Source: Hymenobacter sp. UV11 | Lineage (GTDB): Bacteria > Bacteroidota > Bacteroidia > Cytophagales > Hymenobacteraceae | DNA length: 64,000 nucleotides | Reading direction: 5' to 3' | Assembly (NCBI RefSeq): GCF_004684095.1 | Contig: NZ_SRII01000007.1 | Span: 403,013-467,012, forward strand | Shown here: piece after piece, positions 47,623-57,050 of the stretch | Position numbering within the stretch: position 1 is the stretch's first letter | Layout: every line of letters starts with the position of its first letter | Position numbers and translations under genes: made by a program | The notes under the pieces: generated by a model | What the model saw: only the letters and a program-made list of their open reading frames with translations | Database searches by the model: none | What the model was told of the DNA's origin: nothing

Positions 47623-48534
47623 CTACTTCACGGTGAAGCGGAAGGTATAGAAGCCCGTGGCGCCGCCCGCGCCGGCGTTGGTCTTCACGAAATTGGCGTT
47701 GAGCAATTTGTCGCGGCAGAGCTTTTCCTGGGCTGGCGACACGTTGCCCGACACCTTGCTGACGGACTCCACCTCCCCATCATCGGAGATTTTAAGCTTG
47801 AAGCGAATCACGCCGGGGTTGTCGTCCAGCGCCTCTACTACGGGTGTGTTGTCGAAGCGCCAGCCGCTCATTTCGAGGCCGCCCCCGCCGCCACTGCCGG
47901 GGCGCGCGCCGCTGCCGCCGCTGCCCGGCTCACCGTAGAGGGCCTTGGCATTGAGCGAGCCGCGGGGGTCGCCCTGGTCGCCCACGGCGCCGGGGTGGTC
48001 GCCGTTGCTGTTGCCAGTGGGCGCGCTGCTAGTGCCATTGGTGCCATTGCCGCCGGCCACGCCGGTGGCGCTGCCCTTGGGCGTGTAGAGCGTGCGGGGC
48101 TGTTCGCGGGGCTTGGGGGGGGTAGGCGTTTCGCGCACGGGCTCCACTACTTTGGGGGTGGGCTTGGTCACGGGCGGGGCGGTAGCACCGGCGTCTTCCG
48201 CGTCGCTGGTAATTACCTTGGCCTGGGCTTCGGGCTGGGGCGCGGGGGTAGGCGCGGTGCGCGGCTGGGGCGTGGGCTGCGGCTGGCGGGCAGCGGGCGG
48301 GCGCGAATCCTCGCGATTTTGCGAGGCGTTGGCGGTAGCCATCGTCTGAATATCGCCCGAGCCGGCTTCGTCGAGGCCGTAGTTCAGCTCCACACCGTCG
48401 CCGCCCAGGGCGGTCAGGGGCGGGTTAGGGCCGTTGAATTTCAGAAAAAAACACACGAGCGCCAGTAGTAGCACAATGGCCGCCGTAATGGCTAGGGCTT
48501 CGCGCCGGTGCTCTTCGGGATAGTCGAGGGCCAT
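47623..48534 (-). CDS. tonB: TonB-like energy transducer
   Basis: Couples the inner-membrane proton motive force to outer-membrane receptors, with ExbB and ExbD upstream. 303 residues. An N-terminal anchor (ALAITAAIVLLLALVCFFLKF, about 12-33), a long Pro/Gly/Thr-rich periplasmic spacer (QPQPTPQPRTAPTPAPQP, then glycine runs), and a C-terminal domain (DDNPGVIRFKLKISDDGEVESVSKVSGNVSPAQEKLC...GFYTFRFTVK) similar to TonB/GldL-like partners. ATG 48534. The gene symbol is by context; a paralogue is possible. Confidence 0.85.
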   Translation of the reverse strand: MALDYPEEHRREALAITAAIVLLLALVCFFLKFNGPNPPLTALGGDGVELNYGLDEAGSGDIQTMATANASQNREDSRPPAARQPQPTPQPRTAPTPAPQPEAQAKVITSDAEDAGATAPPVTKPTPKVVEPVRETPTPPKPREQPRTLYTPKGSATGVAGGNGTNGTSSAPTGNSNGDHPGAVGDQGDPRGSLNAKALYGEPGSGGSGARPGSGGGGGLEMSGWRFDNTPVVEALDDNPGVIRFKLKISDDGEVESVSKVSGNVSPAQEKLCRDKLLNANFVKTNAGAGGATGFYTFRFTVK

Positions 48535-48571
48535 GGTTTTTGAGTTAAGCGTTGCGAGTTAGGAGTTAAAG

Positions 48572-48696
48572 GAACGTCATGCCCATCTGGCGTCCGCTTG
48601 TCGAAGCATCTCTACCGCATAGCTAACTCCTGCTATCAGAATTACCTGCGCGGTAGAGATGCTTCGACAAGCGGACGCCAGATGGGCATGACGTTC
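48572..48696. repeat. REP-like palindrome 2, perfect 47-bp arms
   Basis: Arms 48572-48618 and 48650-48696 are exact reverse complements around a 31-nt loop; they start GAACGTCATGCCCATCTGGC and end CATCTCTACCGC on the left. It lies between exbD and tonB, so the mRNA would carry a very stable hairpin. Shares AACGTCATGC and GAAGCATCTC with the elements at 31314 and 58494. Confidence 0.9.
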
Positions 48697-48717
48697 TTTT
48701 TAATGATTCACTTGCAA

Positions 48718-49128
48718 TTATTTCTGCGACTGCGTAGCCATTACCATCTTCATCTTGAGGCGGTTGCCGATTTCCAGCACGTCTACCAGCTTCTGCACGT
48801 TCAGGCCCGAATCGACACGGAGCACCACGGTGGGTTGGTTTTCGGGGGTAGTGCCGGCGGGCAGCAGCGCCCGCAGCTCGGGCTCCAGGGTAGCGGCCGT
48901 GACAGGCTTTTTATTTACGAAGTACTCGCCCGCCGCGTTGATACTCACGGTGATGGGCTGCTTCATCACCTGCTTGCTGCTCTTTGCATTGGGCAGCAAG
49001 AGTTTAATAACGTTGGGGTTCACCATCGTAGACACAATCAGGAAGAACAACATCAGGAAGAACATGATGTCATTCATCGAGCTGGTCTCGACGTGCGAAG
49101 AAGCGTGACGGCGGCGGGAGAGATTCAT
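48718..49128 (-). CDS. exbD: Biopolymer transport protein ExbD
   Basis: Periplasmic subunit of the ExbBD proton channel that energises TonB. 136 residues: a basic cytosolic start (NLSRRRHASSHVETSSMND), one transmembrane helix with the proton-coupling Asp (SMNDIMFFLMLFFLIVSTM), and a periplasmic domain (KSSKQVMKQPITVSINAAGEYFVN..., LRVDSGLNVQKLVDVLEIGN). ATG 49128. It lies between exbB and tonB. Confidence 0.95.
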   Translation of the reverse strand: MNLSRRRHASSHVETSSMNDIMFFLMLFFLIVSTMVNPNVIKLLLPNAKSSKQVMKQPITVSINAAGEYFVNKKPVTAATLEPELRALLPAGTTPENQPTVVLRVDSGLNVQKLVDVLEIGNRLKMKMVMATQSQK

Positions 49129-49146
49129 TGCGGTGAAATGGTGAGT

Positions 49147-49197
49147 GGTGAACTAGTGAGCTAAACTGGTGAAAACTCACCAGCTCACTAGTTCACC
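49147..49197. repeat. Heptamer-phased inverted repeat, exbB-exbD spacer
   Basis: 16-bp perfect arms: 49147-49162 (GGTGAACTAGTGAGCT) and 49182-49197. The arms are part of longer GTGAGTG/GTGAACT runs. Lies within the exb operon. Confidence 0.7.
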
Positions 49198-49203
49198 AAT
49201 TCA

Positions 49204-49911
49204 CTAATTATCCTGGAGGATATCCATGAATTCAATGGCCGAGTTTTCCATGCGGAAGACCATACGCTCGACCAAGATGCTGAGCCAGTGGTAGCCGATG
49301 TGGGCGATGATGCCTACGATGAGGCCGGCCGCCGAGGTTACCATCTTGGTATAGAGGCCGCCGGCAATCTGGGTAATACCGAATTCGCCGCTGCTGGAGA
49401 TGGCGTAGAAGATTTTGATAACGCCGATAATCGTGCCCACGAAGCCTAGCATGGGCGCAATGCCCGCGATGATGCCCAGGATGCTGATGTTTTTTTCGAG
49501 GCGGGCAATCTCAATCTTACCCACGTTTTCGACGCTGGCCTCGATTTCGGTGATGGGCAGGCCGATGCGGCGCAGGCCCTTCTCCACCATGCGGGCCAGC
49601 GGCGAGGGATTTTGGGCGCAGTAGAGCTTGGCGCCCTGCAAGTCACCCTTCACCATGAGCGCCCGGATGCCGGTCATGAAGCTTTCGGGGTTACCGCCCG
49701 CGCTGCGGATGGTGAGGTAGCGCTCGGCGATGATGTAAATCGAGACGATGAGCAGTAGAAAGATGGGGAGCATTATCCAGCCACCTTTCAAAATCAGGTC
49801 GATAAGTGAAAGGCCGGGCGCGGCGTTGGCTATTGCGTTGGCGTGGGCGGCGGCCGTGTCAGTGGCTATCGCCGTAACGGCGGGGCCGGCTTGCAGCAGG
49901 AAAACGAACAT
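49204..49911 (-). CDS. exbB: MotA/TolQ/ExbB proton channel protein
   Basis: Proton channel subunit partnered with ExbD. 235 residues with three membrane helices: LIDLILKGGWIMLPIFLLLIVSIYIIAERYL (first), GIIAGIAPMLGFVGTIIGVIKIF (second, the conserved G-x-x-G channel pattern) and MVTSAAGLIVGIIAHIGYHWL (third, with the TSAAGLIVGI signature). ATG 49911. An extra hydrophobic N-terminal stretch (FVFLLQAGPAVTAIA) is present. First gene of exbB-exbD-tonB. Confidence 0.95.
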   Translation of the reverse strand: MFVFLLQAGPAVTAIATDTAAAHANAIANAAPGLSLIDLILKGGWIMLPIFLLLIVSIYIIAERYLTIRSAGGNPESFMTGIRALMVKGDLQGAKLYCAQNPSPLARMVEKGLRRIGLPITEIEASVENVGKIEIARLEKNISILGIIAGIAPMLGFVGTIIGVIKIFYAISSSGEFGITQIAGGLYTKMVTSAAGLIVGIIAHIGYHWLSILVERMVFRMENSAIEFMDILQDN

Positions 49912-49978
49912 TCAGCGGGAGAAGGAGAACGAAAGAAGCGAGGAAACTACTACCCTACTAAAGGGATAGGCAGCAGAG

Positions 49979-51640
49979 CTAGTAAGGAAAAACCGCCAAG
50001 CCATTATCAACGCGCGGGTTTTTGCGCAGCTGATTGGCAGCCATTTGGGCCGCGGGGCGGTCGGCATAATCGGCGGCCGACAGGCGGTAGTGGCGGGTGC
50101 CGGGGTAGGGCATGATAATCTTGGCGTTGGCGTGGCCGGCGTGGAGCAGGTTGCGACGCCCCTGCTCGGCCCGCGCCCGAGAATCATAGGCGGCCACTAC
50201 TACGTAGTAACGACCAGTGCGGGCATTAATTGCCCCAGCAGTAGCTGGCGCGGCTGGGGCCACCACTTTTTTAGCGGCAACTGGTACCAGCAATTTGGCT
50301 TTGGCTTTAGCCACGATGGGTGCTGCGGGTTTGGCTTTAGCAGCCACGGGCCAGGCAGCGCGGGCCGGTGATTTAGCCGGGGCTACCCACTTTGCCTTAG
50401 CCGGAGCTACTACTTTGGCCACGACTGCTTTGGGGGCAGCAACTACCGCAGCCGCTGGCGTAGTAGCTACGGGCGCGGCGGGGCTGGGGGCGGGCAGTGG
50501 GGCCGCATTGCGGGCCGCCGCGTAGGACGTGGTAATCATCGTGGCCGTGCCCGCTTTGCGCATCGCCATCGGAATGGGCCGGGCGATGTTGCTTTCATTG
50601 GCAACCGCGATAGCGGCGGCGGCAGGCAGCTTGCGCGCCCGGCCCCGTGCCCGTGGGGCAATTGGGCTGGGCAGGGAGGCACGCTGAGTCAGCATCACAT
50701 CCACGGGGTCAACGGTTTGGGGAGGGGCCGTTTGCGCAGCTGTAGCTGCGAGGGCTACGGATGCGGGCGTTATGGTAGACAGGTCGGCCGGGGCCGGAGC
50801 CTCGGCTGGCGATGCGAGAGGCTGGGCTTTGGCGGCAAGCACTACTGCCTCGGCTGGGGCACCCGCTGGCGCTACGGGGGTAGCAGCTACGGCGGCCGAC
50901 GCTATTTCGGGCTCTTTCACGTCAGCCGGAAGTACCATGGTCTCCGTGGTGGGCCGCGTGAAGCTGGGCTGGGCCAGCGCGGCCTGCTGCGGGGCTGCCG
51001 AGCGACTGCTCTGCTCCCAGTGCGGCACGTGGCTTTGCCAGGTGGTGGGCAGGATGTTCGGGTGCAGGTTAAACAGATACAGGCCGGCTACGGCCAGGCC
51101 GGCCAGCAGGCCAATGGCCGCCCCCGGCACCACGCGCCGCAGCCGCAGGCCGCGCCCCGCCGAGCGCAGGCGCGGCACCAACTGCGCCTGCTGCTCGCGG
51201 GCCAGCCGGGCGTCGATAACCGATACGGGGAGTACCGTGAGCTCGGGTAGGCCAAAAACGGCGGGCAGCAGGTCGTTGGCGCCGGTGTACTCAAACTGCA
51301 AGCCCCGGCCGGCCTGCTGGCGAAATACACCGATGCCGGGCAGCTCCGTACGCTGCTGGTTTTGGAGGTCGCGGTAGAGGGCAGCTACTGCTTGGCGCAG
51401 GGCCTCGCGGGCCTCGGCGGCGGGCAGGCCTAGGTGCTGGCACAGCGCATCGACGAGCAGGCCGTCGTTGCGCGTAAGCGCCTGGTTGAAAGCTACCTGC
51501 CGGGTAGGCGGACTCAAGTGGTGCCTACCCCCTGGCTGCACCCTGGCGGGCACATACGCGGCTACCAAGCCTCCGAAATCCGGGATTATCACGCAATCGT
51601 GGTCGCGGAGCAAAGGGCGTAGGTGGTCAGCTAGATTCAT
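49979..51640 (-). CDS. HU-CCDC81 and SPOR domain protein
   Basis: A 553-residue envelope protein, probably linked to cell division or cell-wall binding. The N-terminal 140 residues are the bacterial HU-CCDC81 pair (LADHLRPLLRDHDCVIIPDFGGLVAAYVPA and GIGVFRQQAGRGLQFEYTGANDLLP). A hydrophobic helix at about 175-195 (GAAIGLLAGLAVAGLYLFNL) anchors it. The middle is a very Ala/Pro/Lys-rich linker. The C-terminal SPOR domain (GRYYVVVAAYDSRARAEQGRRNLLHAGHANAKIIMPYPGTRHYRL) should bind denuded peptidoglycan. It is upstream of exbB on minus, 67 bases away. Confidence 0.9.
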   Translation of the reverse strand: MNLADHLRPLLRDHDCVIIPDFGGLVAAYVPARVQPGGRHHLSPPTRQVAFNQALTRNDGLLVDALCQHLGLPAAEAREALRQAVAALYRDLQNQQRTELPGIGVFRQQAGRGLQFEYTGANDLLPAVFGLPELTVLPVSVIDARLAREQQAQLVPRLRSAGRGLRLRRVVPGAAIGLLAGLAVAGLYLFNLHPNILPTTWQSHVPHWEQSSRSAAPQQAALAQPSFTRPTTETMVLPADVKEPEIASAAVAATPVAPAGAPAEAVVLAAKAQPLASPAEAPAPADLSTITPASVALAATAAQTAPPQTVDPVDVMLTQRASLPSPIAPRARGRARKLPAAAAIAVANESNIARPIPMAMRKAGTATMITTSYAAARNAAPLPAPSPAAPVATTPAAAVVAAPKAVVAKVVAPAKAKWVAPAKSPARAAWPVAAKAKPAAPIVAKAKAKLLVPVAAKKVVAPAAPATAGAINARTGRYYVVVAAYDSRARAEQGRRNLLHAGHANAKIIMPYPGTRHYRLSAADYADRPAAQMAANQLRKNPRVDNGLAVFPY

Positions 51641-51760
51641 CGCGTAGAGATAGTTTGGCGGGCAGGCAGTTAAGTAGTTACGAGGCTAAAGTTAGGGAAG
51701 GAAAAAGCCAATTTCTTCATCCTTCGCTTACTCAACCTTGCAGGCTACTCTCCCACTAGC

Positions 51761-53539
51761 TTAGAATGAGTAAGTTAACCCGCCGATAACATTGATTCCC
51801 TGGCTTTGATAATTCAGGTAGCGCTGGTAATGACGGTTGGTGAGGTTGTTCCCCATCGCAAAGATGCTGAATTTTGGGGTAAGGCGGTAGTCGGCCCGCA
51901 GACTGAGGTCTATGACGGAGTTGGTCTGGCGGTCCGTAACCGCAGTGGACGGCGGCGGCACAGGCAGTGATATCCCCTGCGCATACCCTACGCCATAATT
52001 GGCCGAGTAGTAGTAAAAGTTGGCGCCCAGCAGCAGCTTATCGAACACATTATACGTGCCGTAGAGCGTGCCCAGAAACGCCGGGCGGCCGTAGGCCTGC
52101 GCCAACGACTTGACGCCGTAGTGATTATAATCTGCCTTGAAGCCAACCCGCACTTTCTCTGAGGCGCTGTACAGGGCCTCAGCGTGCACGTTCACCACGT
52201 TGATGGTGGTGCTGTCGTAGGCGAGGTCAAACTTGCTGGTGTCGGCCAGCGAGTTGCGGTAAAAATACAAATTGCGGGCGCGGCCGAAGGTGGCGCGGGC
52301 GGCCAGCTCCAGGCCGCTCACTGGCGCTGAAGTGAAGCCGCCATACACGGTGGGGCCGGCGTGGGTATCGAGCACCGTTTGGCCTGGGGCCAGCCAGGGG
52401 TTTTCCTGGCTCAGGTCGTAGCGCGTGACGCGCTGAATGGCGCCGCCCAGGCCGCCGTACACCACAAATTTCTCGGGTACCACGGCGTAGCCCAGCCGCA
52501 CGGCGGGGTTAATGGCGCCCTTGCCCGAGCCATTGAGCACGTCGCTCGAATAGCCCAGCGTGGCGCCCAGCGTGAGCGTGAGGCCGGTTTTGCCGGTGAG
52601 CACGTAGGCCGGCGTGGCCTGGAAGAAGTTGCGGGTGCGGGTCAGCTCGCCGAGCTGGCCAGTGGCGCCCGGCTGCTTATCGGAGATGAACGAGCCCTGC
52701 GCATCGACCGTGATGCGGCTGGTTTCGCCCAGCGCGTAGCCGGCCTTGGCGTCAACCAGCAGGTTGTTTTCGCTCACGTTGTAGTAGTCGCTGAAGCGGC
52801 GGTACCCTACCCCTACCTCATAGGTCAAGGTGGCATCGGGGGCGCGGTTGCGGGCGTAGGCCCGCACGCCGAAGCGGTTGAAGGTCTGCTTGAGGACGTC
52901 GCTTTCGGGCGTGGCAGCCAGCTTGCTGGCATCGTAGCCGTAGAAATTGTAGCGGTCGTAGGCGTAGTCGAGGCTGGCGCCGAGGGCGGTGGCGCCCAGG
53001 TAATACTCGCCGGTGAGCGCCGCGCTGGTTTGGCTGGCGCCCGAGTTGCGGCCATCGACGGGGCCGGTGCGCGAGCTGTTGTGGCGCACGTCGAGGCCGT
53101 AGCTATACTGCTCGTTGCGCACCGAGTGCAGGTGAGCGCGGCCGTACACGCTGCCGTAATTGCCGAAGCCCAGCTTGAGGTAGTTGCCGGTGAGCGGCTC
53201 CAGCTCCTCCTGGGCCACGGTGAGCACCTGCACCGAGGGGTTGAGGCGGGTAACGGGCAGCCGGAAATCGGGGTAGGTATAGGTAACCTGGCGGGTAGGC
53301 TTGGGCGGGGGCGCCAGCCGGATTTTCTCGAAGTTGCGGGTGGCCTCGGGCAGCGTGTTCACCCGGTCCTTCACAATCTCAATCTCGGCATCCTGTATGG
53401 TACCGCGCGCCTTGCCCTTGCCGGGCTGGCCCTGCGCCTGCGCGCCCAAAGCCAGCGCGCCGCTCAGGCTGGCGGCCAGCAGCAGGGGCCGCCCGGCAGC
53501 AGTAGTAAAGCTTGATTTTATCACCTGTAAACGATTCAT
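51761..53539 (-). CDS. Outer-membrane beta-barrel protein
   Basis: A 592-residue outer-membrane protein. Signal peptide (GRPLLLAASLSGALALGAQAQ), a short periplasmic segment (VTYTYPDFRLPVTRLNPSVQVLTV), then a barrel of many amphipathic strands, ending GINVIGGLTYSF with a C-terminal Phe. The strand sequence NYLKLGFGNYGSVYGRAHLHSVRNEQYSYGLDVRHNSS and TNRHYQRYLNYQSQ resemble TonB-dependent-receptor barrels without a plug. It starts 35 bases past the stop of the TPR gene and is probably co-transcribed with it, so the two may act together. ATG 53539. Confidence 0.85.
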   Translation of the reverse strand: MNRLQVIKSSFTTAAGRPLLLAASLSGALALGAQAQGQPGKGKARGTIQDAEIEIVKDRVNTLPEATRNFEKIRLAPPPKPTRQVTYTYPDFRLPVTRLNPSVQVLTVAQEELEPLTGNYLKLGFGNYGSVYGRAHLHSVRNEQYSYGLDVRHNSSRTGPVDGRNSGASQTSAALTGEYYLGATALGASLDYAYDRYNFYGYDASKLAATPESDVLKQTFNRFGVRAYARNRAPDATLTYEVGVGYRRFSDYYNVSENNLLVDAKAGYALGETSRITVDAQGSFISDKQPGATGQLGELTRTRNFFQATPAYVLTGKTGLTLTLGATLGYSSDVLNGSGKGAINPAVRLGYAVVPEKFVVYGGLGGAIQRVTRYDLSQENPWLAPGQTVLDTHAGPTVYGGFTSAPVSGLELAARATFGRARNLYFYRNSLADTSKFDLAYDSTTINVVNVHAEALYSASEKVRVGFKADYNHYGVKSLAQAYGRPAFLGTLYGTYNVFDKLLLGANFYYYSANYGVGYAQGISLPVPPPSTAVTDRQTNSVIDLSLRADYRLTPKFSIFAMGNNLTNRHYQRYLNYQSQGINVIGGLTYSF

Positions 53540-53574
53540 TAAAAAAGTTTTATGCCAGCGGGCTACTAAGCGCA

Positions 53575-56500
53575 TTAGGGACGAGCGGCCGGCTTGCGCA
53601 CGGGCGTTTTGGCGGGGGTAGGCTTGGCGGGCGCGGCTTTGGCCGGCGCCGTGGGGGCCGGCTTGGGAGCGGTGGCCGGCTTGGTTTTAACCGGCGTTTC
53701 GGCGGCCGGAGCGGGCGCGTCGTCGTTGGCGGGCAGGGCTTTGAGGCGCTGGCGGGCTCCCTCCACTACCTCGGCTACCGGGAATTTATTGTCGATAATC
53801 GAGTTCAGCGTAGCGCGGGCCTGGAAGATGTCGCGCTGGGCCGTGTACACGTCGGCGAGCAGTAAAAAGGCCCGGCCCTGCCACTGCTCATAGGCGCTGT
53901 AGTTGGAGTTGACCTTGAAGGCTTCGGTGATGGCTTCGTCGTATTTCTTCTGCTTGAAGAGGACTTCGGCCAGCGTGTACTGGGCCTCGGCGCCGTTCAC
54001 GTCGCTGGGGGCGGCGGCCACGGTAGCGGCCAGCTCGGTAGCGGCCTGGTCGAGGTTACCGAGCTGGAAGTCGGCCTTGCCCTGGTAGAGCAGCGCGGTG
54101 TTGGTGGCGTTGGCGGTGGCGCCGGCCAGGGTGCTGAGGTCGGTGGCAGTGGCGCGGGCCTTGGCGTAGTCGCCGCCGTCATAATAAGCCTTGAGCAGGC
54201 CCAGGGTGGCGGTGGCTACCTCGCGGCGGTTGCTGGAGGCCTGGCGCAGGCGGTCGTAGTACTTGGCGGCCTCGGGGTAGTTCTTGTTTTCCAGCTCCAG
54301 GTCGGCGACCCGGCCCACGGCGCGGTTCACGAACTCGCTCTTGTTCTCGGCCACCACGGCTTTGAGCAGGGGTAGGGACTTGGTTTTGTCGCCGGTGCGC
54401 AAGTACGAGTCGGCCAGGATGAAGCGAGCGTCCGGGGCCAGGGCATTGTCGGGGTATTGCTGCAGGTAGGCCTGCACGCGGGGCAGCGCCTGGGCGTATT
54501 TCTCGGCCAGGTACAACGACTTAGCCGCCTCAAACTCGACGCTCTCGGTAGCCTTGCTGTTCGGGTTCTGGGCCTTGAACCCGGCCAGCGCCTGGTCAAA
54601 CTCCTCGTTGCGCCCCAGGGCGGCCAGGCTTTCCTGCAAGCCGTAGAGCGCCCGCTGCGCGGCGGGGCTGCGGGGGTAGTCGGCCAGCACTTTCTGGAAA
54701 TCGAGTACGGCTTTGTCCTGCTGCTCCAGGTTGGCGTAGGCCACGCCGCGGCGCTGGTAGGCGTCGGGCAGCAGGCTGGAGGTGGGCCGGTTCTGGATGA
54801 GGCGGGTGTAGCTATCCACGGCCGGCTGGTAATCGCCGGCCTGAAAAGCCAGCTGCGCCTGCTGGAACACGGCTTGCTCGGCGTAGCGCGAGTTGGGGTT
54901 GCTCTGGAGCAGGGCGGCCAGCGTCTGGTTGGCCTCGTCCTGGCGGCCGAGCAGGCCCAGCGTCACGCCCTTCTGGTAGTAGGCGTAGTCCTTGTCGGGC
55001 GCGTTGGCCTGAATCACCTTGTCGTACTGCGCCAGGGCCGAGTTGTAGTCCTTGGCCACGTAGTACGTATCGCCGAGGCGCAGGATAGCATCGTAGTAAT
55101 TTGGTTCTGAGGGCTTGGCGGCCGCATCATTCAAGTAAGCCTGAAACTGCGGCTGGGCCTTGCTGTACTGCTTGGTATTATAATAAGCGTAGCCCAGGCC
55201 GTAGCGGGCGAGCTGCACGTACTGCGTTTCCTCGTCGCTTACCCCCCCTTGCCGGGCCGAGCGCGCGGCGGCGGCGTAGGCCGTGATAGCCTCGGGATAC
55301 TGCTGGCCCACGGAGTAGATTTCGCCGCGCAGCACCTGGGCGGCGGCGCGCAGGCCATCGTCCTGCGGGTATTTCAACGACTTATCCAACAGCGGCAGGG
55401 CCTGGCTGTACTGGCCGTCGTTATAGAGCGTGGCGGCCTGGGCGTAGGCCACGCGCTGGTAAGTGCCGTTGAGGGTGTTGCCGCGGTCGTCGCCGAGGCC
55501 GTCGAGGTAGGTGAGCGCCTGCTGGTAGTCGGTGCTCGACAGGAAGCCGTCGCTGAGCAGCTGGTCCACCACGGGCTGGCTTTTCGAGCGCGGATACTTG
55601 CGGCGGAAGTCGCGCAGGGCGCTGATTACCTCGGGCAAATTACCCAGCTCAGACTGCACCTGGGCGTACTTGAGCGTGGCGTTTTCCGACAGGTTTTTCT
55701 CAATCGTGCTCTGGCGAGCGGCGTCGAAGGCGGCCAGCGCCTGGGGCTTCTGGCCGGCCTGCAGGTAGCTCAGGCCGAGGTGGTAGGCGGCATTCTGACC
55801 CAGCGAGTCGCGGCGGGTGGCCACGTTGCGCAGGTTGGTGATGGCGTTGGCGTAGTCGCCCTGCTTGTAGTTGGCAAAGCCGATTTTATACTGCAGGCTG
55901 GGCTCAATCTTGCCCTTGTGGGCGGCGGCGTACTGGTCGAAGTAGGTGCCGGCCTGCTTGTAGTCCTGCTTCTGGTAGTAGGCGTCGCCGGTCAGCAGCT
56001 GAATCTCGTCGGCGCTCTGGGGCGGCGGGGTTTGCTGCAGGGCCTTGGTGGCGTAGGCGATGAGGCCGTCGTAGTTGCCCTCCTTGTAGTAAATCTGGGT
56101 CATCACGGCCGGCACTACCCCCCGGTAGGCGTCGTTTTCGGCGGCCAAGGTCAGGTCCTGGCGGGCGGCGGCGTAGTCGCCGGCGCGGTAGGCCAGGTAG
56201 CCGGCGTAGTACGAGCTGGCGTAGCGGTACTGGCTGTTTTCCTTCTTGTTGCGGTCAAATAAGATGCGGGCCGGCTCGTATTCCTTGAGCTGAAAATGGC
56301 TGTAGCCCAGCTTGAAATCGGACTCGGCCCGCTGGCTCGCACTCAGGTTGGCGGGGGCTACCTTTTGAAAGTAGGTGCTGGCCTGGGCGTAGTTCTGGCG
56401 GTCGAAGTAAAACTTAGCCAGCTCAAAATACGCCACGGCCGCCCGCGGGTGGGCCGGGTGGCGCTCGGCAAAATCCAGGATGAGCCCCTCGGCATCGGGG

Positions 56501-56802
56501 TGCAGCAGGTAGAGGCCGCTCACGGCGTAGTAATACTCGGCATCGGCCAGGCGCTCCTGCCGGCCCGTGATGGCGGCCGGCCCGCTCTGCTCGCCCACGC
56601 GGGGCGGGGCAGTCTGCATGTAGCGCTGCAGGGCCTGCTGGGCCGCACCGTACTGCTTTTTGTCAAACAGGTCGAGGCCTTCCTGGTAGTAGCGGTCGGC
56701 GGCGGTGTTGGTTTGGGTGAGCTGGGCGTGGGCAAGCTGGGGCGCGGCGGCGGCCGGGCCCAGCAGGGCGGCGGCCAGCGTGAGCCGGGGGGGTAGCTTC
56801 AT
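53575..56802 (-). CDS. Large secreted tetratricopeptide-repeat protein
   Basis: A 1075-residue protein with a signal peptide (PPRLTLAAALLGPAAAAPQLAHA) and TPR repeats throughout (for example AVAYFELAKFYFDRQNYAQASTYFQKV, SDFKLGYSHFQLKEYEPARILF, DAYQRRGVAYANLEQQDKAVLDFQKVLADYPRSPAAQRALYGL). The C-terminal 50 residues are a Lys/Pro/Ala-rich tail (KTKPATAPKPAPTAPAKAAPAKP). It is much longer than BamD-type lipoproteins. It is the first gene of a two-gene unit with the barrel protein downstream; a -7 box sits 57 bases before its ATG. A periplasmic assembly scaffold is likely. Confidence 0.9.
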   Translation of the reverse strand: MKLPPRLTLAAALLGPAAAAPQLAHAQLTQTNTAADRYYQEGLDLFDKKQYGAAQQALQRYMQTAPPRVGEQSGPAAITGRQERLADAEYYYAVSGLYLLHPDAEGLILDFAERHPAHPRAAVAYFELAKFYFDRQNYAQASTYFQKVAPANLSASQRAESDFKLGYSHFQLKEYEPARILFDRNKKENSQYRYASSYYAGYLAYRAGDYAAARQDLTLAAENDAYRGVVPAVMTQIYYKEGNYDGLIAYATKALQQTPPPQSADEIQLLTGDAYYQKQDYKQAGTYFDQYAAAHKGKIEPSLQYKIGFANYKQGDYANAITNLRNVATRRDSLGQNAAYHLGLSYLQAGQKPQALAAFDAARQSTIEKNLSENATLKYAQVQSELGNLPEVISALRDFRRKYPRSKSQPVVDQLLSDGFLSSTDYQQALTYLDGLGDDRGNTLNGTYQRVAYAQAATLYNDGQYSQALPLLDKSLKYPQDDGLRAAAQVLRGEIYSVGQQYPEAITAYAAAARSARQGGVSDEETQYVQLARYGLGYAYYNTKQYSKAQPQFQAYLNDAAAKPSEPNYYDAILRLGDTYYVAKDYNSALAQYDKVIQANAPDKDYAYYQKGVTLGLLGRQDEANQTLAALLQSNPNSRYAEQAVFQQAQLAFQAGDYQPAVDSYTRLIQNRPTSSLLPDAYQRRGVAYANLEQQDKAVLDFQKVLADYPRSPAAQRALYGLQESLAALGRNEEFDQALAGFKAQNPNSKATESVEFEAAKSLYLAEKYAQALPRVQAYLQQYPDNALAPDARFILADSYLRTGDKTKSLPLLKAVVAENKSEFVNRAVGRVADLELENKNYPEAAKYYDRLRQASSNRREVATATLGLLKAYYDGGDYAKARATATDLSTLAGATANATNTALLYQGKADFQLGNLDQAATELAATVAAAPSDVNGAEAQYTLAEVLFKQKKYDEAITEAFKVNSNYSAYEQWQGRAFLLLADVYTAQRDIFQARATLNSIIDNKFPVAEVVEGARQRLKALPANDDAPAPAAETPVKTKPATAPKPAPTAPAKAAPAKPTPAKTPVRKPAARP

Positions 56803-56858
56803 GGAGGGCAGCGGTTCGGTGGGCGGGCGGGCCAGTTGGGGGCACGTCCGGGTTCAGT

Positions 56859-56866
56859 CAAAAGTA
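56859..56866 (-). promoter_or_regulatory. -7 box TACTTTTG of the TPR gene
   Basis: Exact TAnnTTTG on minus, 56 bases before the ATG at 56802. Confidence 0.55.
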
Positions 56867-57050
56867 GCGAAAAAACGCGGATTGAGGCATTTGGCCCGCT
56901 GGGCGGGGGGTAGGAAACGCGGGCCAGCGCGGGTTTGGTACGTGGCGGGGGGTAGGGAGTTGATGCGGCGCGTCAGCAAAGCAACATAGACGTGCGCTGT
57001 ATCTTGCCGGGCTGCTGGTGCGAGGCTGGCAGAAAACCTGCTTTCCCCTT

